A stretch of DNA of 58,122 nt from Candidatus Heimdallarchaeota archaeon. Lineage in GTDB: Archaea; Asgardarchaeota; Heimdallarchaeia; Hodarchaeales; Hodarchaeaceae. The notes under the pieces were generated by a model, which saw nothing but the letters and a program-made list of their open reading frames with translations, did no database searches and was not told the DNA's origin. Both the position numbers and the translations under genes were made by a program. The DNA is taken from positions 1,928,141 through 1,986,262 of the forward strand of contig CP070695.1 in the NCBI GenBank assembly GCA_020353515.1, given 5' to 3'. Within the stretch, counting starts at the first letter, position 1, and every line of letters starts with the position of its first letter. Positions 27,133-36,515 of the stretch are shown here, in pieces.

Positions 27133-27535
27133 TTAGAACATCAAGAAAAGGCTATTGGAGTTACGGATTACGTTATCTTACCATCTGATTCTAATTTGAT
27201 AATTAGCTTAAATTTCCTAGTACTAAAATATTGAGATATTCTGGGAATAAATGTCATAATGGGAATAAGTTCTGAATGTGAAGTAACAATTCTACTTCAA
27301 ACTTCTTTATTCACCATATTCCCATTCATTCGTCTTGATTGAAAAAAGAAACCTCGAAATCTCTCGTTGAGGGTCATAGGCTTGATGGATAACTTTCCCA
27401 ATAATAACGATATCAGCGCCTTTAAAGATCTGATGGATTTCATTATAACATTTTCTGTGTGGTGTTTGGTGGCTTTTACAGCTCAAAAATCCCTAAGATG
27501 AATGTAACGCTATGAAAAAGCACACAAATCTGAAA
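27133..27535. other. 400-base gap containing a decarboxylase-like remnant
   Basis: The right-hand part holds the coding remnant at 27307-27492. The rest (27133-27306 and 27493-27535) is AT-rich with no gene or clear hairpin seen. Confidence 0.5.
27307..27492 (-). pseudogene. C-terminal remnant of an OMP decarboxylase/HPS-family protein
   Basis: A minus-strand frame bounded upstream by TAG and ending TAA at 27307 reads IFKGADIVIIGKVIHQAYDP followed by QREISRFL. This is the last strand-helix of the orotidine-5'-phosphate decarboxylase / hexulose-phosphate synthase fold, where GAD-x-[IV]-[IV]-[IV]-G-[RK]-x-I binds phosphate. Only about 60 codons remain; the catalytic DxKxxD part is missing. It looks like a gene end left after deletion or decay. 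Confidence 0.5.
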
Positions 27536-29104
27536 TCAGAGTAGAGAGATAATCGGTACTTCAAAGAATTCCAATCGGCTTGCAGCAAGCTCAATGATCA
27601 TTGGTCCATCACGAAAGAGGTGGAGAGCGACTAATGCGTGAATTGTGACCGTACTCTTTGCGATATTCCCCCCTTCATCAGCAATAATCGCTGTCACGTT
27701 ATGTATACCTGGAGGAAGTTGACTTAGGGTGACTGATAAGGTTGAGGGAAGCCACCATTTATTAAATATATGAGAGTCGTTTTCAACTAGTAAACCATCA
27801 AGATAGATCTTATAGGAACCTTGAGTAGGGTGTTTTGTTCTAAAATTATACCAGGTTTGCCAATTGACAGTCACATTACTCCCTGTAGTTGTCCAATCAG
27901 TTGAGTTAATCGTAGGTGTGAATCGAAAGCGTTCCATACGATAAATCCCATATTTATACTTCTCTGTTGTTGGAAAATTCAGTTCCCATAAGATATCTCC
28001 AGTCTCATTTACCTCGACTAATCTCGGACCGATGTCTGTATTGGGATGTGTTTGTGTCCCAAATGTTCCCAAGCGATTGCCATTAGGAAGACGATCTGCA
28101 TCACCCCAAATATCACTATAATACTCTTCAGGAGCTGCCCAAGACCATGATTCGTGAGCAGTCATGGAAGTTTCGTCTATGGTTATTTCTACAATACGAG
28201 ATCGATGATTATCCCGTTTTGTTTGATTATGCATATCGTTATCAAATAAGATGAACGTATTACTGTCAATCTTTTCCACAGAGTGTGCATGAAAGAATAA
28301 ATGATCTTGTGGGTTTCCTTGTAGATCATAGAGGTCAAAATCTCCATACTCTCCTAATGCCCAGAGAACTTCTTTGGTTTTATGGTCAATTTTAAAGAAA
28401 GTATTACAATTACGGGACAAGTAATATATCACATCTTCATCACAGTCATAAAAGACGGTATTCCCATGGGTAAGATCTCTTCTTTCCCCATACCTGTCTT
28501 GATATGGGCACCACCACGATGTGTTTACGAAATCACGTGTGTTAAGAGACCATCTTTGGTTACCTTTCCAATCATATTCGTGAATCCTGTCAAACCCGTA
28601 TTTGTAACCATCTGGCATTTCTGTGGAATACCAACTCATGGTGAAAAAAGTATTATTATTTACATTGTACTCAAGGTCATGATGTCCGTTAAAACCCAGA
28701 TCAAGAGTTGTATTGGTGATAAAATTCCAGAGTACTGCTCCATCATCATCACCCAATAATACAGTAGTTGTATTAAATAATTCTACTGGATATACATCGA
28801 GTCCACGTGGTTCTTTAGTATAATTCTTCGATACAATTACTTCTCCCTTCATATCGGTAATAAGCAGTTCTAAACTCCTCAACTGGTTATCTTGACGTTT
28901 TCTTTCAAGAACGAATATGTTATAGCCATCAAATGTGTCAGTACCAGACGTGTGATGATGATTAGTATCATTATTCTCAGAGTTTGTAGTTAAATAGTTC
29001 AAGACATAAATTGTTCCTGAAAGGACAACAAAAAAGGAAATTATCGATAGAATTAAAATAGAACGATAATGATCTGAAACAAACCTTTTTATTGAATTTT
29101 CCAT
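27536..29104 (-). CDS. Membrane-anchored arylsulfotransferase-like protein (ASST)
   Basis: The 522-residue protein has a short cytoplasmic N terminus, one helix (ILILSIISFFVVLSGTIYVL) and an external beta-propeller. Propeller motifs of the arylsulfotransferase family are visible: NGHHDLEYN, DLTHGNTVFYD, FFHAHSVEKID and RSRIVEI. The His residues in these loops include the expected sulfuryl acceptor site. A C-terminal beta domain follows (residues 410-500). Archaeal members are of unknown substrate; some bacterial ones act on phenols. The gene stands alone, 57 bases from the upstream phosphatase gene's end. Confidence 0.75.
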   Translation of the reverse strand: MENSIKRFVSDHYRSILILSIISFFVVLSGTIYVLNYLTTNSENNDTNHHHTSGTDTFDGYNIFVLERKRQDNQLRSLELLITDMKGEVIVSKNYTKEPRGLDVYPVELFNTTTVLLGDDDGAVLWNFITNTTLDLGFNGHHDLEYNVNNNTFFTMSWYSTEMPDGYKYGFDRIHEYDWKGNQRWSLNTRDFVNTSWWCPYQDRYGERRDLTHGNTVFYDCDEDVIYYLSRNCNTFFKIDHKTKEVLWALGEYGDFDLYDLQGNPQDHLFFHAHSVEKIDSNTFILFDNDMHNQTKRDNHRSRIVEITIDETSMTAHESWSWAAPEEYYSDIWGDADRLPNGNRLGTFGTQTHPNTDIGPRLVEVNETGDILWELNFPTTEKYKYGIYRMERFRFTPTINSTDWTTTGSNVTVNWQTWYNFRTKHPTQGSYKIYLDGLLVENDSHIFNKWWLPSTLSVTLSQLPPGIHNVTAIIADEGGNIAKSTVTIHALVALHLFRDGPMIIELAASRLEFFEVPIISLL

Positions 29105-29161
29105 TGTGAGGCGCCAGGTACGTATGTTATCTTGAAATTGGAGTATCTAGGAATAACTGTA

Positions 29162-29791
29162 TTACACTAAGTTCTCTAAATGTGTTGTCTTATTGAGTTT
29201 TACTAAACGGAATGTATTGTCAGGATTATAATCTATTTGGGTAATTGAAGCTGTATTCACATGAAAATCCCAGAAGTGAGAAGGATCTAACTTGAATAAG
29301 TATAGTAATATATGGATAATAACGATTCTATGGGTAATTAAGGCAACATGTGTCTCAGGTTCTGAGTGATAACGTAACTGTAGTAATAAACGATGTACTC
29401 TACTTAAAATATCATAAAAAGTTTCTCCGTTTGGTATTAAGAAAGTATTTGGATTGGTGTACCAACGTTTTCTTTCCTCAACTGATTTAAATACATCCTT
29501 GTGAAACTTTCCTTGCCAATCACCAAAGTTTAGTGTAATTAAGTGTGGTTCTTCAATGAATTGGGCTGTAGGATGAAATTTTTTTATGATTTCAGCAGTG
29601 ATTTTAGCTCTCTGCAATCGACTATAATAAATAGAATCCAGAGGGATAGATTTTAGGGCTAATGCAATTGCTTCAGCTTGTTGAACACCAACATTCGAGA
29701 GAGGTATGTCGTGTTGCCCACGAAATCGTGGTTCACCGATATTAAATTCGGTCTGACCATGTCTAATAATATATAGGTGCAAAAGAATCAT
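29162..29791 (-). CDS. Histidine phosphatase family protein (phosphoglycerate mutase-like)
   Basis: The 209-residue protein opens with IIRHGQTEFN, which holds the phosphorylated His (H11). It contains PLSNVGVQQAEAIA, YYSRLQRAKITAEII and the second active His in HVALITHRIVI. These are the four marks of the branch-1 histidine phosphatase (GpmB/CobC-like) family. It may act on a sugar phosphate or nucleotide; no cobalamin genes are nearby to support a CobC role. Confidence 0.88.
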   Translation of the reverse strand: MILLHLYIIRHGQTEFNIGEPRFRGQHDIPLSNVGVQQAEAIALALKSIPLDSIYYSRLQRAKITAEIIKKFHPTAQFIEEPHLITLNFGDWQGKFHKDVFKSVEERKRWYTNPNTFLIPNGETFYDILSRVHRLLLQLRYHSEPETHVALITHRIVIIHILLYLFKLDPSHFWDFHVNTASITQIDYNPDNTFRLVKLNKTTHLENLV

Positions 29792-29880
29792 CCTAGGTAT
29801 GTAATTTTGTTCAAGTTGTTCTGTTCATTCTTGCTTAGAGTAAATGATATCAAGAATAAATGTCTTAATATAAACCTATT

Positions 29881-30975
29881 TCATAAATCAACCAAATATT
29901 TTCCCCAAACACGTAATACTTGATTCATACGTTCATCTCGTAACAATTCCAGCCTTTCTAATCCTTCTCCAAATGCAAGCTCTAAATCTTCGCTTCCCTC
30001 TCCAAAATAAGTGTCTAAAAGGGTTTCAGCGGATAGAAAATCTAATTTCTTCTCACTAAATTGAAGAATCTCTTCAATAATCAATTCTTTAATACCAATA
30101 GACATATCCTTGATTATAGAGTAGCTGGTCTCAAAAAATTGTTTTTGAAACCTTCTTCTGAGCAATAAATCAATCATAAATGAAGCATCAATAGCCATGA
30201 AGTAATCCCCTCCATAAACAAAGCGCACTCTTCGAATCTGGGTACTACCAAAGGAAATAAATTTTGGTTTCGTGCCCCCAAAGAGAGCAGAGATGAATTC
30301 AATGATGGCAGCGAAGTATCCTCCTATTATGATGTCATCTTGAGTGCCAAATGAGAAAGGGATACTTCCACCTCCCAGTTCAGAAATTAAACACCAGCTG
30401 GATGAAGGTAAATAATCAGTTGGTTCCGTTTGTTTTCTTAAATAGAAGTGAAGCATTAAACACTCTTCAAATGTTAGTGTTGAAAAATTACTTCCCGATT
30501 TTCCTACAATTGTATAGATTAGATCATTTTTGAGATATTCATCATTGATATCAAGAATGATATCTCGGTATTTTTTTTCGATTTGTCGTTTTCCTTTTTC
30601 ATCTAAATCAGTTATAGTATTTGCATAAAGAATAGAAGCTTGTCCCACAAGTACCGCGGTCATTATTTCCTTGATATCAATAGGAATTCCTCCCTGAGCT
30701 GCGATCAAAAGGAGAGTTGTTGCGGGATCACTAATTACCAAGAGAAATTGATCCTGTAGCGAGACAATAAAGATTTCGGAAGCTTTCAGACCACTGTGCT
30801 TTTGTAAATCAAAGGTTATACTTGCAATGCCTTCACCAAATATTTCTTCTCCTAAATTACCAAGACCTACCAGAAAATTAAGTACAATTTTTTGAAATTC
30901 AGAGCTCGGATTACCAAACGTCCACTTAATTTCAGTTCCTTCAACAAATAGAGCCCAATTTTCTTTCACTAGCAC
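29881..30975 (-). CDS. Probable longin/roadblock-type regulatory protein (364 aa)
   Basis: Two alpha/beta segments are visible: the first around residues 1-120 (NWALFVEGTEIKWTFGN, then DQFLLVISDPATTLLLIAAQGG), the second around 180-290 (CLISELGGGSIPFSFGTQDD, then AIDASFMIDLLLRR). Each has the strand-helix-strand order of longin/roadblock folds. A helical C terminus with two ELAFGEGLERLELLRDER-like segments follows. It sits near the other longin-like gene and upstream of the histidine phosphatase on the same strand. The family assignment is tentative. Confidence 0.4.
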   Translation of the reverse strand: MLVKENWALFVEGTEIKWTFGNPSSEFQKIVLNFLVGLGNLGEEIFGEGIASITFDLQKHSGLKASEIFIVSLQDQFLLVISDPATTLLLIAAQGGIPIDIKEIMTAVLVGQASILYANTITDLDEKGKRQIEKKYRDIILDINDEYLKNDLIYTIVGKSGSNFSTLTFEECLMLHFYLRKQTEPTDYLPSSSWCLISELGGGSIPFSFGTQDDIIIGGYFAAIIEFISALFGGTKPKFISFGSTQIRRVRFVYGGDYFMAIDASFMIDLLLRRRFQKQFFETSYSIIKDMSIGIKELIIEEILQFSEKKLDFLSAETLLDTYFGEGSEDLELAFGEGLERLELLRDERMNQVLRVWGKYLVDL

Positions 30976-31110
30976 AACGATTCACTAACATCTATTCTAT
31001 TTCAGCTTCAACTAACTGATTCCAGAGGTTGAATATGTATATAAATTAGTCTGATCCATAATTATGCTGTACAAAAATTCACACAAATAACTTAATTTGA
31101 GCTGATACAA

Positions 31111-31896
31111 TTGGCTGAAAAATCATTTCAATATCAAGCTTCTATTGATTTTCATACTCATCTTCCCCTTAGTCCTATAGTATCTTTTACTCCAGAAATA
31201 GCAAAACTTCCTGACATCAATGATTTCCTCAAAGCACTGAATGATGCTCATGTAACTGAGGCAGTTTTGTTATGTGGGCCTAAAAAAGAAGCAATGAGAG
31301 ATGAAAACGAGAATCTAGCAAGACGAGTTCACTCACTCCAACGCCGGTTTAAACTCATGGCTTGGTTAAATCCTAAGTATGATAGTGCTGCGGATCTTCA
31401 AGATTTAGTTAAGGAAAATGATTTTCACGGATTGAAACTTCATCCTGTATTCGATAAGTACAAGCTCTCAGATCCAATTGTAAAGCCTCTGATTGAAAAA
31501 GCAATTAAACTTGAAGTACCGATTATGATCCATTCTGGGTGGGGCCCAGAGGGTAGTGTTCAGGATATCGGAAAATTAGCAGAGGAATATCCAGATGGAA
31601 CATTCGTGTGTTGTCATATGAAAGAAGAATATGGTCTAAACGAACGTTTTTCCCATATAGAAATGGCAGCTCACAATACCAATGTCTATCTTGAAAGCTC
31701 TTATATTCCTCATCCCCGGCGTTTAGCTGAAGCTGTGGAGATCCTTGGCGCTGAACGTATATTATTTGGTTCTGATTATCCATGGGGAGCTCAAAACATA
31801 GCTTGGGAGAAAACAAAGGTAACAGCTGCTCAGATATCGTACGATGATAAAAAGAAGATTTTAGCAGAAAATGCAAAGGAGCTCCTTAAACTATAA
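31111..31896 (+). CDS. Amidohydrolase 2 family metal-dependent hydrolase
   Basis: The 261-residue protein starts at TTG 31111. DFHTHLP gives the first two metal His ligands, GLKLHPV carries the next active-site block, and MIHSGWGP and CCHMKEEY follow. FGSDYPWG holds the metal-bound Asp. These match the PF04909 TIM-barrel family of decarboxylases and hydrolases. The chain is compact, with no lid domain. It is convergent with the VOC gene and divergent from the longin-like gene. The substrate is unknown. Confidence 0.88.
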   Translation: MAEKSFQYQASIDFHTHLPLSPIVSFTPEIAKLPDINDFLKALNDAHVTEAVLLCGPKKEAMRDENENLARRVHSLQRRFKLMAWLNPKYDSAADLQDLVKENDFHGLKLHPVFDKYKLSDPIVKPLIEKAIKLEVPIMIHSGWGPEGSVQDIGKLAEEYPDGTFVCCHMKEEYGLNERFSHIEMAAHNTNVYLESSYIPHPRRLAEAVEILGAERILFGSDYPWGAQNIAWEKTKVTAAQISYDDKKKILAENAKELLKL

Positions 31897-31913
31897 CCGT
31901 TCCTTCAGTTTCT

Positions 31914-32465
31914 TCAGGCTTCACCTAGTTTCTCAGTAGACTGCATTAATTCAGCGATGTTAGATGGTGTGAAAAATCCATCAAAATCGCCAAATCTTTG
32001 AATATATTCGATGATATGATTAGTTGTCTCAGTTGGATTAGTGAAAATCTGTAGTATTCCTTCCTCCTCGCTACCAATGATTGTTTCCGTTGTGAAATCA
32101 ATTCTCCTCTGTTTTTGGACTTCTACAACTCTTCTAATATCTTTTACAAGATATGCTAAATGATGTACTCTAGAGCCGAATTTTTTACAATATTGCTCAA
32201 CAACAGAATCATCAGTTATTCCCTCAGAGATTACAATAACAGGGAGAGTTTCATGAAGCTGGATGCATGTCGTAATAGCATTTGCATTAAGCACTTTGAA
32301 ATTTTTGAATTCACGATAAGAGGGTATGAGGGTTACTAGTTCATCAATAAATCTTCTTCGTTCTCCTTTTTTCACTCTATAAGCTACATGATCAAGTTTT
32401 ATAATCAAATTATCTATTTCTGAAACTTCAGGATCTTTTTGCCTTTGAACTAAATTATCTATCAT
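31914..32465 (-). CDS. VOC-superfamily protein resembling 4-hydroxyphenylpyruvate dioxygenase C-terminal domain
   Basis: The 183-residue protein has the metal-ligand pattern of vicinal-oxygen-chelate enzymes: LDHVAYRV (first His), SRVHHLAYLVKDI (second His) and NHIIEYIQRFGDFDGF (Glu). The last block recalls the EFIQR-x-GF motif of HPPD. The length fits one paired-domain unit. A ribosome binding site GGAG lies 5 bases upstream of the ATG. Dioxygenase or lyase activity is inferred from ligands; the substrate is unknown. Confidence 0.72.
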   Translation of the reverse strand: MIDNLVQRQKDPEVSEIDNLIIKLDHVAYRVKKGERRRFIDELVTLIPSYREFKNFKVLNANAITTCIQLHETLPVIVISEGITDDSVVEQYCKKFGSRVHHLAYLVKDIRRVVEVQKQRRIDFTTETIIGSEEEGILQIFTNPTETTNHIIEYIQRFGDFDGFFTPSNIAELMQSTEKLGEA

Positions 32466-32738
32466 CTTTTCTCCGACCTTGAGAATATTTCTTTAAGCCC
32501 GATAATTTATTTTGTGAGATTTCTGGAATTGGTTCTGATTGATCAAGTATTTTATCTCAAAGATGTAATTTCTTTGTAAAGAAGTATAGAGAATGTAAAA
32601 CAAAATATTACAGAAACGACCAAATATAAGATTATCGAAGACTTCCACGAAGAAAATGTTGAAGATATTAAAAGAGAAAAAACGAGAAAAGGATTTTACT
32701 TCTCGTAAGATGTTTGAATTTATCTATATTTTTTGTGG
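32466..32738. other. Intergenic, with a short open frame lacking a start codon
   Basis: A plus-strand stretch ending at TAA 32706 reads as about 40 charged residues (TTKYKIIEDFHEENVEDIKR) but no ATG, GTG or TTG opens it. It may be a gene fragment. Nothing else is evident in this gap. Confidence 0.25.
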
Positions 32739-33569
32739 TCAATCAAGAAGTTGATCAAGTTGCCATCGTTTATTCTCAATGACTTTACGAGCATTAAGAG
32801 ATAAATTAGGAAAAGGAAAACATGGATAACTAGGTAGATTCTGATAGAGTGCTTTTGTTATCATAGCTCGGGCCCAAACTTCAGGCTTCTTAACATATCG
32901 TGCCTTATCAGTTTTAATGAATTTTCGTGCATTGATTAAGGTTGTTTGTTTGACTTGAAAAACTTCTTCTTTTGTACAATTCTCTAGTACTAATTCTTTG
33001 TTCATAATATGAACCACGGTAGAAATAATCGCTGCTTGATGATTTCTTGCACGAATTTTGATCCATTGCTCTTGTAACCCTGGAATAATCCGAATGAGTT
33101 TTAATTTCCAAGACCTTACATCATTTTTATTTATGTTCACATGAAGATAACGATTAATTTCCACTAGTGTTGAATCTAGAAGAGTCAACCCACGAAATGT
33201 CAGATACAATTCAATATATCCTAAGTAAGAACATACTCGATCTTCATAAGAATTAATCCTCAACTTGATAATATCTCGTTTTCTAAAGACAGCAGTTATT
33301 TCTAGGAGCCATTTGAGGGGGAAAAATTCACTTAATTGGGAAGTTATTCGCATGTTAAGTTGAAATCGTTCATCAAAATTAGTTTCTTCATGAGTAATTT
33401 GATTGTGTAAAGTAGATATTCTATTATAAGCTTTTGGTAAGCGATTATCTCTCTCTCGCATGAGAGAACCAAGAAACCAAGTCTCATGCTGTTCACGTGA
33501 AATATGAAAGCCATCGGATTGGTTTTTTCTTTCAAACTGTCTTTCAACTAGCTTGCTAGGGGTTTCCAT
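32739..33569 (-). CDS. Divergent TFIIB (TFB)-like protein lacking the zinc ribbon
   Basis: I take ATG 33569 as start: CTTTATAAG (TATA-like, minus strand) lies 25-33 bases upstream, as in leaderless archaeal genes. ATG 33590 would lie only a few bases from the TATA. The first 60 residues contain RNQSDGF-type charged sequence and SLMRERDNRLPKAYNRISTL, like the TFIIB linker. Two all-helical segments (residues of about 65-145 and 155-250) resemble cyclin repeats. No CxxC pairs for the N-terminal zinc ribbon are present. An alternative sigma-like TFB or a regulator derived from one is likely. Confidence 0.5.
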   Translation of the reverse strand: METPSKLVERQFERKNQSDGFHISREQHETWFLGSLMRERDNRLPKAYNRISTLHNQITHEETNFDERFQLNMRITSQLSEFFPLKWLLEITAVFRKRDIIKLRINSYEDRVCSYLGYIELYLTFRGLTLLDSTLVEINRYLHVNINKNDVRSWKLKLIRIIPGLQEQWIKIRARNHQAAIISTVVHIMNKELVLENCTKEEVFQVKQTTLINARKFIKTDKARYVKKPEVWARAMITKALYQNLPSYPCFPFPNLSLNARKVIENKRWQLDQLLD

Positions 33570-33590
33570 AACCCAACTCTCCAAATTCAT

Positions 33591-33856
33591 GAGCTTATAA
33601 AGACAACAACATTAATTAAAGTATCCCTTATAAAGATTATTATCTTTATATAATCTTTTTATAGAATATTTTAAAATTATATTAGAACCATTAATCAATC
33701 GGAAACTCTTGTATTATCTGATTAATCAGAAAGAAAAGAACTTTCTTATTAAAGAACGAGAAAATAGGTTTATTAATAACAGATAATTACAGAAGATGTC
33801 ATTTAGATACTTTGTTGGGATGTAACAACATGTCTAATCAGACTTTTCTTTTCGAG
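33591..33856. other. AT-rich intergenic region with palindromes
   Basis: The gap between the methylase stop and the TFIIB-like start holds several symmetric sequences. CTGATTAATCAG at 33718-33729 is a perfect 12-base palindrome, and AAGAAA/TTTCTT (33731-33747) follows immediately. AAAGATTAT and ATAATCTTT near 33625-33651 form another inverted pair. Some may terminate the upstream gene, others may bind regulators of the TFIIB-like gene. Confidence 0.35.
33594..33602 (-). promoter_or_regulatory. TATA-like box of the TFIIB-like gene
   Basis: CTTTATAAG on the minus strand, centred 29 bases before ATG 33569. This spacing fits a leaderless mRNA. Confidence 0.45.
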
Positions 33857-35614
33857 TCATCCATTCTTCTTTGAGTTTATCAGCCACCATCCCTTGCCTT
33901 GGAGCTTCTGATTACCAATTCCTTCTATGTCTACATCTACTACTTCAAAAATATCTCCCACATGCCTTTTTAGAATTTTTTCAATATTTTCAGGATTGAA
34001 ATCCATTAATAATTGAGATTTTTTCAGTTTCTCATACAAAATTGGATCTAACATGTTTTGGATGTCTGTATAGCAAGTTGGCTCACCTCTCTCCACTAAT
34101 ATCCTCTTTGTAATGTCAACTATTAGCTCCTCAACTTGATTTGCGTCAATGGATTTATAGGATATAGTATCATTTCTCCATCTCGGCTTTCTAAACCTGA
34201 AAAAGTAATCCCCTCTTTGTGAACCAAATGGTTGAAGGAAACTCTTTGCAGAGGCTCTGGGAGGGGGTTGATATACAATTTTTTCAAACTCAAAACCATT
34301 TAGTAATACTGATCTGAATAGTATGTTGCGATATTTCAAATTAGGATTATGGAATGTAACAATACAATAACTTTCTGGCTTCAACCACTGAAATATTTTC
34401 TTAAAAGCTATTTTCAACATTCGTTCATATTCTACGTCGGATTTTTTCTGACGAGGATTCGTGATAATTTCTCCTCGGGCAATGTCGTCAAAATTATCCA
34501 TTAATTGGAGCCAACATCCCCACATGTAGAGTAATTCTCCATACTGAATCGAGTAACCATAGGGAGGATCAGTTATTACAAGATCTACACTATCTTCTTT
34601 GATCTCTTCTACATTATTAATCGATGACTCTATTAACAAATAATCGTTATTTTGTCCTTTTATTAATTCTTTAAAACTTGATGCTTGAGTTTTCTTCTTG
34701 AAACTTTCACTTAAGTTCTCCTTTGCCTTAACTAAACCTTGACGACCTATTACTGCTCGTTCAAAAAGATTCCATACATTTGATTCCATATTATTTGGAC
34801 AGTACCAATAGCTTTGTTGTACCCAGGCGGAACTATATGGCCGTGAGGGTCGTACAGGAGTCATCTTAGAGGCTAAATGGGTCATCGAGGAAAAAGCGAA
34901 CTTAAAAACCTCTTGTAGCTCAAGATCATCAATTTTCTTTATCTGGTCGTACAATTTTGCTAAAGAAATAAGATTCCTTTTACTAAAAATTTCATCAACA
35001 GAATTAAATCGTTCCTTTTTCAAAAATGGCGTCTTATCATTGTAATAAAATTTATTTACTGGATACCAATACCGGCAATCACCATCATCGTCAAAAAATT
35101 CGATTATTTCACCATCTTCAATCTTATTCAGTAATTTTAGGTCCAATTCATTAACAGGACTAATGTTTCTACCATGTTCAGGACATTCATATCGAACATC
35201 GATTGGATCTTTGTCTTTCCAAGTAAAACAAATTGCAGCTATATTTTTTCCACAATTACGACAAGTTGTTTGATATAATCTGGTAATATCAGTTTTTACT
35301 TCAGCCTTAATTCGATGAAATTCTTCAATAATCCTATTTAAGTCAGAAATATGTTTTAACGTGTTTTTAGTGATGAAAATCGATACTGGATTGATATCTA
35401 TTCCAACAGCTTTCCGTCCTAATCTAATCGCCTCCCCAATCATCACACCACTGCCACAAAAAGGATCGCAGACAATTTCTTCTTTTTTAGAGAACGCTTG
35501 GATATATTCTCTAATAACATCCTCTTGTTTTCGAGCAAAAAACTTATGCATGACGTACATTGGTAGATGGCCAGAAGTTGGTAATGCGCCATTTATTGCC
35601 TCTTTTTCCGTCAT
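33857..35614 (-). CDS. DNA methyltransferase with internal zinc ribbon (COG1743/DUF1156-like)
   Basis: The 585-residue protein has the SAM motif DPFCGSGVMIGEA at residue 50, followed by GIDINPVS. A zinc-ribbon-like insert comes next (TCRNCGKN, YECPEHGRN; residues of about 118-150). The catalytic DPPYGYS lies at about residue 349, and a C-terminal domain follows. The motif order I to IV and the insert match the adenine-specific, zinc-containing methylase group. It recognises the SAM cofactor and would modify DNA, probably adenine N6 or cytosine N4. No restriction nuclease, specificity subunit or DISARM/BREX gene is adjacent, so it appears to be a solitary methylase. GGGATG precedes the ATG. 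Confidence 0.82.
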   Translation of the reverse strand: MTEKEAINGALPTSGHLPMYVMHKFFARKQEDVIREYIQAFSKKEEIVCDPFCGSGVMIGEAIRLGRKAVGIDINPVSIFITKNTLKHISDLNRIIEEFHRIKAEVKTDITRLYQTTCRNCGKNIAAICFTWKDKDPIDVRYECPEHGRNISPVNELDLKLLNKIEDGEIIEFFDDDGDCRYWYPVNKFYYNDKTPFLKKERFNSVDEIFSKRNLISLAKLYDQIKKIDDLELQEVFKFAFSSMTHLASKMTPVRPSRPYSSAWVQQSYWYCPNNMESNVWNLFERAVIGRQGLVKAKENLSESFKKKTQASSFKELIKGQNNDYLLIESSINNVEEIKEDSVDLVITDPPYGYSIQYGELLYMWGCWLQLMDNFDDIARGEIITNPRQKKSDVEYERMLKIAFKKIFQWLKPESYCIVTFHNPNLKYRNILFRSVLLNGFEFEKIVYQPPPRASAKSFLQPFGSQRGDYFFRFRKPRWRNDTISYKSIDANQVEELIVDITKRILVERGEPTCYTDIQNMLDPILYEKLKKSQLLMDFNPENIEKILKRHVGDIFEVVDVDIEGIGNQKLQGKGWWLINSKKNG

Positions 35615-35765
35615 TTTAACATCCCTTTAGGATATCAGGCTGAGAGTCACATCGAAGATGGATCTAATTCAGAAAAAACATCTCATCCGTACTTATGATA
35701 GTGAGCTATTTAATATTCATCCTCTTAAATTGGAGTCCTATCAGATATGAGCATTGGAGTAGTTA

Positions 35766-36389
35766 GTGATGAAAAAGATTGACTTCAAAAAGGAATTGAA
35801 AGAATATTACTCAAATGTGTCTCCTAAGGAATTCAGTATTGTAGATGTTCCTCCTCTGAACTTTCTTATGATAGATGGGCAGGGATATCCTGGTACTTCG
35901 CAAGAATATCAAGATGCTATGCAAACACTCTATCCTCTTTCTTATACGTTGAAATTTATGATGAAGAAGAAAGGAAAAGACTACGTGGTCATGCCAATAG
36001 AAGGATTATGGTGGGCTGAGAATATGAACGTGTTTACAGAAGCTTTCATGGAAAAAAAAGATGAATGGTTATGGACTTCCATGATCATGCAGCCTGATTT
36101 TATTACACAAGAACTTGTGGATCAAGCCATTAAAGATGTGAGAAAGAAAAAAGATCCTCCAGCCATCAGTAAGCTTCGATTCGAGAATTATCATGAAGGA
36201 CTTTCTGTCCAGATATTATATTTCGGTTCCTATTCTGATGAAGGTCCGACAATCAGCCGAATGCATCAATATGCAGAAGATCAAGGATATCGGTTGCGAG
36301 GTAAGCACCACGAAATTTATCTTTCTGATCCTCGTAGAACAAAACCCGAAAAACTCAAAACTATCATTCGACAACCCATAGAGAAATAA
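35766..36389 (+). CDS. GyrI-like small-molecule-binding domain protein
   Basis: The 207-residue protein opens with MKKIDFKKELKEYYS (start GTG 35766 or ATG 35769). The GyrI/SbmC-like fold is marked by PPLNFLMIDGQGYPGTS, EGLWWAEN, VQILYFGSYSDEGPTIS and the C-terminal EIYLSDPRRTKPEKLKTIIR. The last block is typical of the standalone GyrI-like hydrolase group. Such proteins bind or hydrolyse small hydrophobic compounds. No DNA-binding domain is attached. It stands upstream of an MFS transporter, perhaps with a shared detoxification theme (inference). Confidence 0.85.
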   Translation: MMKKIDFKKELKEYYSNVSPKEFSIVDVPPLNFLMIDGQGYPGTSQEYQDAMQTLYPLSYTLKFMMKKKGKDYVVMPIEGLWWAENMNVFTEAFMEKKDEWLWTSMIMQPDFITQELVDQAIKDVRKKKDPPAISKLRFENYHEGLSVQILYFGSYSDEGPTISRMHQYAEDQGYRLRGKHHEIYLSDPRRTKPEKLKTIIRQPIEK

Positions 36390-36515
36390 CCTATCTTCTA
36401 CTCCTTTTTATGAAAATTACTGACTCATTTTCTTTATGAAAGACCCTAATTCAATAAAGAAAAATTCTTAGATGAAGGTGAAAAAACAAAGACACCTTAC
36501 ACTGGAGTCAAAATT

